In this document: positions 7,242 to 15,098 of the stretch, piece by piece
How the letters are laid out: every line of letters starts with the position of its first letter
Position numbering within the stretch: the first letter of the stretch is position 1
Source: Spirochaetota bacterium
Lineage (GTDB): Bacteria > Spirochaetota > Spirochaetia > Treponematales > Treponemataceae
NCBI GenBank assembly: GCA_022704725.1
Contig: JAKJFV010000006.1
Coordinates: 1 to 17,710 of the forward strand
DNA: 17,710 bases
Reading direction: 5' to 3'
Made by a program: the position numbers and the translations under genes
The notes under the pieces: model-generated
What the model was told of the DNA's origin: nothing
Seen by the model: only the letters and a program-made list of their open reading frames with translations
Databases searched by the model: none

Positions 7242-9740
7242 ATGATTACACTAAAATTCGGCGGAACATCTATGGCAAATGCCCAAAGGATGATGAACTC
7301 TGCCGCTATCATGATTTCAAGGGCCGAAGCAGACCGCATTAGTGTTGTGGTATCTGCCGTTGCAGGCGTCTCGAACAAATTACAGGAAAGCATCGATGCT
7401 GTCCAGACCGGTACTAATCCCACAACCTTTACTACAGAAATTGAAACAATTCATAAAACAATCTGCGGCGAACTTGCAGAAAAACTTCCAGGTTTTAATA
7501 AAGATTCTGTCATGGCAGAACTTTCTCCTGTTTTATCAGATTATGAAAAACTCCTTACCGCAGTTTCTGCTTTCGGCGAATGTCCGGAATCTGTTCACTG
7601 CAGGATTATGGGAATAGGCGAGCTTTTGAGTGCCCCCATTATGAAGGGTATTTTAAAAGCTCAAAAACAGACTGTTGAGCTCATTGATTCGAGAACTGTA
7701 ATTCTAACATTCGGCAGTCAAAGCGAAGGAGATCCGGAATATACCAACACCTTTGCTGCCTTTGCTCCCTACCGGGATGGTAAAAAAGCATCTTCTTCCC
7801 GTGTTCTTCTATTTCCGGGCTTTGTCTGCGGCTGGAAAAAAAATCCGGATTCAGAACCTGTTATGGGGCTTTTAGGAAGAAACGGCTCAGATTTTTCGGC
7901 TGCAATTATTGGTGCAGCACTGGACAGTGCAAAAGTTGAGTTTTGGACCGATGTTGACGGTATTTATACCGCAGATCCGAGAATTGTTCACGATGCTATT
8001 GTTGTTGACGACATGACGTATGAAGAGGCGATGGAACTTTCATTCTTCGGATCAAAGGTTCTTCATCCAAAAACACTTGCCCCCTTAGCTGCAAAAAATA
8101 TTGAAGCTTGGAGTTTAAACAGTCATAATCCCTCTGCCCGGGGCACCCGCATAGGCAAGGGACCGTTTGATTTCGATTATTCGACAACAGGAGCTGTGCG
8201 CGGCATATCCTGCTTTAAGCATACTGCTATGATCAGTGTTTCCGGCTCCGGTATGAGGGGTAAGCATGGAACGGCTGCCCGTATTTTTTCTGCCGTTTCC
8301 CGTGCCGGTGTATCAATGCTTCTTATAACTCAGTCAAGTTCTGAATATACTATCAGTTTTTGTGTTAAAGAATCCTCTGCTTCTCTTGTACGGTCCGTGC
8401 TCTCTGCAGAGTTTGATCTGGAAATTCGCGAAGAGCTGATTAATCCGATCGAAGTACAGGAAAACTGTGCCATTGTGTCTATTGTCGGCGACGGCATGAA
8501 GAAAAAACGCGGTGTTGCAGGAACCTTCTTTGATTCTTTAGCCTCCCGCGACATAAATATTCTGGCTATTGCTCAAGGATCATCCGAGCGGTCAATATCA
8601 GTTGTTATAAGCGGTGAATACGGCGATGTTGCTGTCCGTGTAGCGCACTTATTTTTCTTTAATCAGGCTCAAACTATTGAAGTATTTGCCTTTGGTGCAG
8701 GAACAATCGGCGGAGCAATGCTTGATCAGATCCGCGATCAAAAGGCTGAACTTCTTTCTCAGGGTATTGATATTAAGGTTCTCGCAATTGCAAATATTGA
8801 CGGCATGGTTATGGATGAAAAGGGGCTTGATTTAAAAGACTGGAGGGCCGATGTTCAAAAACACGGAAAACCGACAAACCTCGACCAAATTTTGGACTTT
8901 GTAAAAGAGGCCAAGCCGCTTAATCCGATTTTTGTCGACTGTACCGCTTCCTATGATCTTCCCAACCGCTATATCGACATATTTAAAGCAGGAATGCATA
9001 TTACAACGCCGAATAAACGGGCTAATTCTATGTCCATGGACTATTACCGGGAGCTCCGCACTGTGGCGAATTCTATGCACAGAAGATTCCTCTACGAGAC
9101 AAATGTCGGTGCAGGGCTTCCAATTATCGACACTCTGCAGAATTTGTTCAAAAGCGGAGACAAACTTACCGGTTTTTACGGCATAATGTCTGGATCCCTA
9201 TCTTATATTTTTGGACGCCTTGATGAGGGTGTCTCCTTTAGTCAGGCAGTGCTTGAGGCCCGCGAACAGCGTTTTACCGAGCCGGATCCCAGAGATGATC
9301 TTGGCGGCTTAGACGTTGCCCGCAAGGCTCTTATAATTGCACGCGAAGCCGGTATGGAAGTTGAACTGGAAGACATTACAATAAATAAGGTATTTCCTAA
9401 AGAATTTGACGATTCAGGTTCTGTTGATGAGTTTATTAAAAATCTTCCAAAACTTGATGTATATTTTGCAGAAAAAATGACAGCCTTGAAAAAAGAAAAC
9501 AAGGTGCTGCGCATGGCCGCTTCTATTGAAAACGGAAAATGCAGCGTCGGAATGCTGGAAGTAGGACCTGAACATCCTTTGTATACAATTAAAGGGTGTG
9601 AAAATGCCTTCGTCTTCCATACTGCGCGGTATACCCCAATTCCTATGACCATTCGCGGTTACGGAGCAGGGGCAGGTGTTACTGCGGCCGGTGTTTTCGG
9701 CGATATCTTACGAACTGTGTCCTGGAATATGGAAGCATAA
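7242..9740 (+). CDS. thrA: Bifunctional aspartokinase/homoserine dehydrogenase
   Basis: This 832-residue cytoplasmic enzyme phosphorylates aspartate and later reduces aspartate semialdehyde to homoserine, the first and third steps to threonine and methionine. I chose ATG 7242, preceded by TGAGGA (7232-7237) and starting with the kinase motif KFGGTSM (5-11); a TTG at 7209 has no ribosome site. The kinase domain includes EFWTDVDGIYTADPR and HPKTLAPLA (275-283). Two ACT domains follow (about 325-480; SIVGDGMKKKRGVAGTFF is in the second). The dehydrogenase has the dinucleotide loop FGAGTIGG (484-491), TPNKRAN (589-595), ETNVGAGLPII, SGSLSYIFG and EPDPRDDLGGLDVARKAL with the expected catalytic Lys695. 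Length matches E. coli ThrA (820). Threonine feedback is expected from the family. It is the first gene of a three-gene operon. Confidence 0.95.
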   Translation: MITLKFGGTSMANAQRMMNSAAIMISRAEADRISVVVSAVAGVSNKLQESIDAVQTGTNPTTFTTEIETIHKTICGELAEKLPGFNKDSVMAELSPVLSDYEKLLTAVSAFGECPESVHCRIMGIGELLSAPIMKGILKAQKQTVELIDSRTVILTFGSQSEGDPEYTNTFAAFAPYRDGKKASSSRVLLFPGFVCGWKKNPDSEPVMGLLGRNGSDFSAAIIGAALDSAKVEFWTDVDGIYTADPRIVHDAIVVDDMTYEEAMELSFFGSKVLHPKTLAPLAAKNIEAWSLNSHNPSARGTRIGKGPFDFDYSTTGAVRGISCFKHTAMISVSGSGMRGKHGTAARIFSAVSRAGVSMLLITQSSSEYTISFCVKESSASLVRSVLSAEFDLEIREELINPIEVQENCAIVSIVGDGMKKKRGVAGTFFDSLASRDINILAIAQGSSERSISVVISGEYGDVAVRVAHLFFFNQAQTIEVFAFGAGTIGGAMLDQIRDQKAELLSQGIDIKVLAIANIDGMVMDEKGLDLKDWRADVQKHGKPTNLDQILDFVKEAKPLNPIFVDCTASYDLPNRYIDIFKAGMHITTPNKRANSMSMDYYRELRTVANSMHRRFLYETNVGAGLPIIDTLQNLFKSGDKLTGFYGIMSGSLSYIFGRLDEGVSFSQAVLEAREQRFTEPDPRDDLGGLDVARKALIIAREAGMEVELEDITINKVFPKEFDDSGSVDEFIKNLPKLDVYFAEKMTALKKENKVLRMAASIENGKCSVGMLEVGPEHPLYTIKGCENAFVFHTARYTPIPMTIRGYGAGAGVTAAGVFGDILRTVSWNMEA

Positions 9741-9753
9741 AAAGAGGTTTATT

Positions 9754-11715
9754 GTGGTAATAGTATTAGAAAAGGGAATTCCCGAGCTTGATAAAAAGAA
9801 CTTGAAAGATTTTCTCGAAAGAAATCACTTCAAGGTAAACGAAATTGCGGGTGAAGAAGAAACAATTTTCGGGGCTGTAGGGCATATGTCCATTGATCCC
9901 CGAGAAGTAGAAATTCTTCCCGGCGTTGACAGGGTTATTCCTATTTCAAAACCCTACAAGATGGCAAGCCGCGAGTTTAAAAGAGACAATACCATTGTAG
10001 AAGTTCCCAATAACAGAGGACAAATTATAAGGATCGGGGGTACTCGAATTGTTTCCATAGCCGGTCCCTGTGCCGTTGAAAGCCGGGAACAGATGATGGA
10101 AATTGCCAAGCGTGTTGCCTCTGGCGGTGCAGTGATGCTTCGCGGCGGTGCCTATAAACCCAGAACCAGTCCCTATGCTTTTCAGGGTATGGGTGAAGAA
10201 GGCGTAAAAATTCTTAAAGAGGCAGGAGATGCCTACGGACTGCCCATTGTTACCGAGATTGTATCTACAGAACATATTCCTGTCATGAGAGATTTAGTTG
10301 ATGTTTTTCAGATCGGCGCACGGAATATGCAGAACTTTGAGCTTTTAAAACGGGTCGGCGAGCTTAATAAACCGGTTATTTTAAAACGCGGCCTTTCTGC
10401 AACAATCGAAGAATGGCTTATGGCAGCTGAATACCTGCTTTCCTCAGGAACCGATAAGGTTATTTTGTGTGAAAGGGGTATTCGTACCTATGAAAAAGCA
10501 ACGCGCAACACGCTCGATCTTTCTGCTATTCCAATTCTCCGATCAATGACACATCTGCCCATAATTGTTGATCCCAGCCATGCTGTCGGGATTAGAGACA
10601 AGGTTCCTCCAATGGGTTTAGCTGCTGTTGCCGCCGGTGCAGACGGTATAATTGTCGAAGTTCATCATAATCCAGACAAGGCAATGTCCGACGGGCCTCA
10701 GTCTTTGTATCCGGAGCAGTTTGATAAACTTATGCGCGACATAGCGGTGCTCTCTCCCGTTGTCGGAAAAGAGGTTTCCAGAATTCGATCGGAAATACCG
10801 GTTATTAATACAGCCGGAAAGGCTCCAAAAAAGGCAGAGCAGACAATTTCCTGTGCATATTCGGGAGTGCGGGGCGCGTATGCAGAACTTGCTATTCTTC
10901 ATTATTTTGACAACTGTGCTCATATTCTGCCGTATAAAAATTTCCGCGAGGTATTCCAGGCAGTACAGGATGGAAAGGCCGATTACGGAATGATTCCCAT
11001 CGAAAACAGCCTTGCAGGGTCGGTGTTTGAAAATTTTGACAATCTTATGAGATTTGAAGATATATCAATTACCGGCAGCATTAAGCTTCGAATTGAACAT
11101 GCCCTGCTTGGAATTAAAGGCGCTTCGGAAAAAACAATTAAGACCGTTTATTCTCATCCTCAGGGTTTAGCTCAGTGCAGCGAGTATATTGAAAATCAGC
11201 AGTGGGAAGAGGTTGAATGTACATCGACATCCGGAGCAGCCAGACTCGTTCAAGAAAAAGGATCTTTGGAAAATGCTGCAATATCATCTGTTACTGCAGC
11301 TCAGGGTTTTAAGCTTGAAGTTATAAGAACAGGAATTGAAACAGATCCGAATAATTATACCCGTTTTATACTCATTAGTGCAAACAACACAACGGCCGTC
11401 AGCATTGATGCAAAAGGCTTTTCTTCAAATGATGCTTCTTCTGCTAAGGGCAGCGCAATGTCCAGTGTGTGTTTTTGTGCAAAAAACCAGCCCGGTGCGC
11501 TTCTTCACTGTCTCGGGGTATTTCAGGATTTGAACTTAAATATGACACGCCTCGAGTCACGCCCTATACAGGGACAGCCCTGGCGGTATATGTTTTATGC
11601 AGATTTAGCCTTAGCAAATGGGCAGGATGGAACTATAATAGATAAGGCAGTTAACGATCTAAAAGGTGTTGCAGAAGATGTACGTCTTCTTGGTAAATAC
11701 TACGAAATAAACTGA
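9754..11715 (+). CDS. Fused DAHP synthase / prephenate dehydratase with ACT domain
   Basis: This 653-residue fusion joins the first step of aromatic synthesis (erythrose 4-phosphate plus phosphoenolpyruvate to DAHP) with a late phenylalanine step (prephenate to phenylpyruvate). I chose GTG 9754, with GAGG (9744-9747) six bases upstream and an N-terminus (MVIVLEKG) matching the family; the start is 13 bases after thrA. Residues 1-70 form a ferredoxin-like regulatory domain as in Thermotoga-type DAHP synthase. Residues about 95-340 are the synthase: AGPCAVES (103-110, metal-binding Cys106), KPRTSP (135-140), ILKRG (209-213) and DPSHAVG (273-279). After a linker (341-363) comes the dehydratase: AYSGVRGAYAE, IPIENSLAGSV (414-424) and TRF (536-538). 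The ACT domain has GAL (581-583) and ESRP (601-604), which bind phenylalanine in relatives. No chorismate mutase domain is present. Confidence 0.93.
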   Translation: MVIVLEKGIPELDKKNLKDFLERNHFKVNEIAGEEETIFGAVGHMSIDPREVEILPGVDRVIPISKPYKMASREFKRDNTIVEVPNNRGQIIRIGGTRIVSIAGPCAVESREQMMEIAKRVASGGAVMLRGGAYKPRTSPYAFQGMGEEGVKILKEAGDAYGLPIVTEIVSTEHIPVMRDLVDVFQIGARNMQNFELLKRVGELNKPVILKRGLSATIEEWLMAAEYLLSSGTDKVILCERGIRTYEKATRNTLDLSAIPILRSMTHLPIIVDPSHAVGIRDKVPPMGLAAVAAGADGIIVEVHHNPDKAMSDGPQSLYPEQFDKLMRDIAVLSPVVGKEVSRIRSEIPVINTAGKAPKKAEQTISCAYSGVRGAYAELAILHYFDNCAHILPYKNFREVFQAVQDGKADYGMIPIENSLAGSVFENFDNLMRFEDISITGSIKLRIEHALLGIKGASEKTIKTVYSHPQGLAQCSEYIENQQWEEVECTSTSGAARLVQEKGSLENAAISSVTAAQGFKLEVIRTGIETDPNNYTRFILISANNTTAVSIDAKGFSSNDASSAKGSAMSSVCFCAKNQPGALLHCLGVFQDLNLNMTRLESRPIQGQPWRYMFYADLALANGQDGTIIDKAVNDLKGVAEDVRLLGKYYEIN

Positions 11716-11760
11716 TAAAATTGCGGTTAAAGCCGATGTTTTAATGTAACGGAGGACAAT

Positions 11761-12252
11761 ATGAGATACGTACTTTCTGTACTGGTAGAAAACCACGCGG
11801 GTGTTTTAAGCCGTGTATCCGGATTATTCAGCCGGAGAGGCTATAACATTGACAGCTTGACTGTCGGTGAAACATATAATCCCAACCAATCGCGAATGAC
11901 GATTGTTGTTCAAGGTGATGAATATATTCTTGAACAGATTGAAAAGCAGCTTTCAAAACTGGTTGAGGTATTATCAATTGAACATTGTGCCGCTTCCGAA
12001 ACTGTTGTCCGCGATATGGCTCTGATCAAGGTGAATGCCGCAGGCGCAAACCGTGTCGGTGTTATAGAAACTGCAAATATTTTCCGCGCTCATATTGTTG
12101 ATGTCGGTATTGATTCATTGATTATTGAAGCAACCGGAAGCGAAGAAAAAATTGCAAGTTTAATACGTCTTTTAGAACCGTTCGGAATTATTGAGCTGGT
12201 AAGGACCGGTCTCACAGCCATGAGCCGCGGTACTAGGACAATTTCCGTATAA
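11761..12252 (+). CDS. ilvN: Acetolactate synthase small (regulatory) subunit
   Basis: This 163-residue protein is the regulatory subunit of acetolactate (acetohydroxyacid) synthase, the first committed enzyme of valine, leucine and isoleucine synthesis. Residues 1-75 are an ACT domain (LVENHAGVLSRVSGLFSRRGYNIDSL is the typical start) that binds valine in relatives. Residues about 83-158 are the C-terminal domain, with RDMALIKV and the usual ending SRGTRTIS. A strong GGAGG (11751-11755) precedes ATG 11761, and the gap to the fusion gene is 45 bases. No promoter stands out in this gap, so it is probably the third gene of the operon. The catalytic subunit gene (ilvB) is not in the window; the next gene is convergent, so ilvB must be elsewhere. 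The last 20 bases overlap the end of the MATE gene on the other strand. Confidence 0.94.
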   Translation: MRYVLSVLVENHAGVLSRVSGLFSRRGYNIDSLTVGETYNPNQSRMTIVVQGDEYILEQIEKQLSKLVEVLSIEHCAASETVVRDMALIKVNAAGANRVGVIETANIFRAHIVDVGIDSLIIEATGSEEKIASLIRLLEPFGIIELVRTGLTAMSRGTRTISV

Positions 12253-13612
12253 TAACAAAATATGCAATACAAAGGGGAATAACTGCGGCGAACCATGCAA
12301 AGGGTCCTGCCAATGCTATTCCCAAAAAACCGAATACGAGAGGAAAGGTGTATGCCGCAAGTGTGCGGGCTATAAGCTCTGCAAAACCTGCCATGAGCGG
12401 CATAAAACCTCTTCCAATACTTTGAAGAACATTTCTATAAATAAAAATCATAAACAATGCAGGATAAAAGGGAGCTGTACCGCGGAGGTAGATTCTCGAA
12501 GCCTCGATTACTGCCTGTCCGGATACGCTGGATGCGTCTATAAATAATGACGTAAGCTGATCAGGAAAGAGAAGGGCAATTGCCATTGCCATAAGTGAAA
12601 AAGCTGTTGTTAGTATGGAACCCTTGGTTGTTCCCTCTTTAATTCTGTCTATGCGGTGTGCACCTAAATTCTGTCCGGCGTAGTTTGCCATTGTTACACC
12701 GAATGTTCCGGCCCCCACTGCTACCAGCTGTTCAACTTTTTGAGCTGCTGTATAGGCTGCAATCTTGTCTGCTCCAAAAAGGTTTAAGGCTCCCTGCAGA
12801 ATTATGACGCCTATAGCTGTTATAGAAAATTGAAAGGCCATTGGAAGTCCGATTTTTAAATGCTGATAGCTGAACCACCAGTCCTTTCTAAAATCTTTTT
12901 TTCGCAGTCGCAATACAGGAAATTTTCTTATTATATGAATGACAGAAAGAATACCGGAAAACCCTTGAGAAATAACAGTTGCCCATGCAGCGCCCGCAAC
13001 ACCCATTTTAAAAACCAGAATAAACACTATGTCGAGTACTATGTTCAAAATCGATGAGATGATTAAAAAATACAGGGGTGTTCTGCTGTCTCCCATGGCT
13101 CGCAATATGCATGCAGCCATGTTGTATAATACCATGGAAAAAATACCGATAAATATAATAGCTATATAGGTGTAGGCGTCGTGTAGAATTTCCAACGGGG
13201 TATTAGTTAATAGAAGTATTGGTTTTGCAAGGAGGAGGGACAGCGCTGTAAACACTATGATGCTCAAGGCATTGAGTTTTATATTTTCTGCAAACGACTG
13301 CCGTAACCCTTCCATGTCTTTTGCACCGAATTTTTGTGCTGTGATTACTGCAAAACCAGATGTCAGGCCGTATACAAAACCAAGAATAAGAAAATTCATG
13401 GCGCCTGTAGAACCGACAGCAGCCAGAGCATTGGTACCTAAAAGTCTTCCTACAATAATTGTGTCGACAAGACTGTAAAATTGCTGAAACAGGTTGCCTA
13501 AGAGCAGGGGGATAGAAAAGACGAAGATGAGTTTCATCGGCTCGCCTGATGTCATATCCTTTGCAGAAGAATTTCTTCCTAAATTAGTGCGGAATGGAAA
13601 ACGTACGGACAT
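12233..13612 (-). CDS. MATE-family multidrug/sodium antiporter
   Basis: This 459-residue inner-membrane protein of the multidrug and toxic compound extrusion family exports cationic compounds or metabolites in exchange for sodium or protons. It has about twelve hydrophobic segments. The typical first-helix region IPLLLGNLFQQFYSLVDTIIVGRLLG (residues about 34-59) is followed by AVGSTGAMNFLI. The second half repeats the fold (LPMAFQFSITAIGVIILQGALNLFG). The length is normal. The minus-strand ATG at 13612 has GAGG (13618-13621) five bases upstream. It has its own promoter, partly inside the end of the TolC-family gene. Its last 20 bases overlap ilvN antiparallel. The substrate cannot be told from sequence. 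Confidence 0.92.
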   Translation of the reverse strand: MSVRFPFRTNLGRNSSAKDMTSGEPMKLIFVFSIPLLLGNLFQQFYSLVDTIIVGRLLGTNALAAVGSTGAMNFLILGFVYGLTSGFAVITAQKFGAKDMEGLRQSFAENIKLNALSIIVFTALSLLLAKPILLLTNTPLEILHDAYTYIAIIFIGIFSMVLYNMAACILRAMGDSRTPLYFLIISSILNIVLDIVFILVFKMGVAGAAWATVISQGFSGILSVIHIIRKFPVLRLRKKDFRKDWWFSYQHLKIGLPMAFQFSITAIGVIILQGALNLFGADKIAAYTAAQKVEQLVAVGAGTFGVTMANYAGQNLGAHRIDRIKEGTTKGSILTTAFSLMAMAIALLFPDQLTSLFIDASSVSGQAVIEASRIYLRGTAPFYPALFMIFIYRNVLQSIGRGFMPLMAGFAELIARTLAAYTFPLVFGFLGIALAGPFAWFAAVIPLCIAYFVIIRKLS

Positions 13613-13663
13613 GCAAACCTCAAAATAAAACTAACAATCCATTATAAAAAAAGGATTTCATCA

Positions 13664-13692
13664 CTTATAAACGCTCATCCAATAAATGTCAA
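13664..13692 (-). promoter_or_regulatory. Promoter of the MATE gene
   Basis: On the minus strand a perfect -35 box TTGACA (13687-13692) and a near-consensus -10 box TATAAG (13664-13669) are 17 bases apart. The -35 box includes the TGA stop codon of the TolC-family gene. The leader to the MATE start would be about 45 bases. A second -10-like TATAAT (13641-13646) lies downstream but has no matching -35. Confidence 0.6.
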
Positions 13693-15098
13693 TAAGGAAG
13701 AGAACTTAAGTATTCAATAACATAGCGGGCATTCGCAAGACTCAGGGAATGCTGCAGAAGCTGAATTTGCGCAGATGTTTTTTCAATTTCTGCCTGAATA
13801 AGAGCTGTTTCGGCGCCGTATCCGCTTTCAAAAAGCTGTCTCTGCTGAGCAATTTTAGAATCAAAATTCTCAATCTTTAGTCTCTGGTATTCAATTTTTG
13901 CCAATGAAAGATCAACCGCATTGAACTGCTGTGTCAAATTTTGTGCAATAGAAGTTCTGGCCTGTTCAGCGTCTGCCTGTGAAGATTCATATACGCTTTG
14001 AGTTCTTTTAATATCATTGAGCTTTTTGCCGCCGTCAAATACTGTTGTTCTAATTGCAATGGTTGCATTTGCAGAATAGTCATTTTTTCTGTACCAGTCA
14101 GTTTCGATCAGAGGAAATCTGGAGCCGCTGTAGCCCAGAGAAATATTTAATGCAAGATCCGGCTTCCAATAGACAGATGCCTTTGCGATCTTATTAGAAT
14201 ATTCGCTGACTTTTTCCAGTTTAGCTAGAATAACAATGCTTTCCTGCTTATCGTTTAATGCCATATCCATGAGTGTTTTGCGCTCTTCTGTATTGTATAC
14301 TGCACCATCATCATCCGGAACAAAGTTGAGCTGGTCCCTTGTCAGGTTTTTTAGCCCTGTTATTTTTTCGATTCCCAGGATTAGAGATGAAAACTGATCA
14401 TTTATTTCTACAGAGGCAATATCAATTTCTTTAGCTTGAATGCGTGCATCCAGTAAATCCTGGTACAAAAGCGCACCCTGTCCCCATGCTTCTTCAGATA
14501 TTTTTAAAAGGCGTTCTGTGTAATTTTTCTGAACCTCTAAGAGCTCCAGAATTTGTCCAATATAATGAGCACTTGCAAGCCGGGTTTTTAATTCTGCCGC
14601 AAGCTGCTCTCGTTTACTATCGAGCTGAAGTTTTTTAATGTCGCTCACTTCGTTATACAGCTTAACAGCATTCGTAAGTTTACCCCAAGTAAATACCGGT
14701 TGTGTAATGTCCAAAGTAAAGGAGTATTGAGTATTTTCCATTCCGTCATAAAGCTTCAAGTATTGTCCCGTCGGTTCAGGTTTTAAACCGCCCGGCCATG
14801 AAATACCGGAAAGCAGCTCATCAACATTAATTGTAATGTCATCCATCATCGGGTTAAACATATACGTTCCTGCTGCCGTTAAGACTGCCTGCGGAAAAAA
14901 ACCTGCCTTTGCATCTTTTACATCCAGTGTGCTTTGCACAAAATCCTGTTTTGCTTTTTGAAGTTCCGCATTATCGTTTTCCATGAGATTTATTAAATCC
15001 TCAAAGGAATACATGGTCTGCGCGTTTATTCCCAAAAGAAGAACGCTTAAAAAGAGAAGTAAAAATCCTGTTTTAACTAAAGAATATTTTTTACTCAT
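13689..15098 (-). CDS. TolC-family outer membrane efflux protein
   Basis: This 469-residue protein has a signal peptide (residues 1-26, cut near INA/Q) and the twofold repeat of the outer membrane efflux (TolC/OprM) family. Each repeat has long alpha-helical heptad-rich stretches and a strand/turn motif: TQPVFTWGKL (132-141) and RTTVFDGGKKL (350-360). It would form a trimeric channel through the outer membrane and periplasm for the RND pump encoded two genes upstream. Its ATG shares one base with the stop of the lipoprotein gene (TAATG), and the ribosome site is weak, so translation is probably coupled. The length is normal and I see no frameshift. The substrate is not deducible. Confidence 0.88.
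   Translation of the reverse strand: MSKKYSLVKTGFLLLFLSVLLLGINAQTMYSFEDLINLMENDNAELQKAKQDFVQSTLDVKDAKAGFFPQAVLTAAGTYMFNPMMDDITINVDELLSGISWPGGLKPEPTGQYLKLYDGMENTQYSFTLDITQPVFTWGKLTNAVKLYNEVSDIKKLQLDSKREQLAAELKTRLASAHYIGQILELLEVQKNYTERLLKISEEAWGQGALLYQDLLDARIQAKEIDIASVEINDQFSSLILGIEKITGLKNLTRDQLNFVPDDDGAVYNTEERKTLMDMALNDKQESIVILAKLEKVSEYSNKIAKASVYWKPDLALNISLGYSGSRFPLIETDWYRKNDYSANATIAIRTTVFDGGKKLNDIKRTQSVYESSQADAEQARTSIAQNLTQQFNAVDLSLAKIEYQRLKIENFDSKIAQQRQLFESGYGAETALIQAEIEKTSAQIQLLQHSLSLANARYVIEYLSSLPY

Noticed and set aside
9242..9652. A 136-codon minus-strand open frame inside thrA
   Set aside because: It is fully contained antisense to the homoserine dehydrogenase domain, with no promoter, ribosome site or recognisable protein.
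9676..9753. Longer N-terminus for the DAHP synthase fusion
   Set aside because: These codons lie within thrA and lack a ribosome site. The family N-terminus and GAGG spacing point to GTG 9754.
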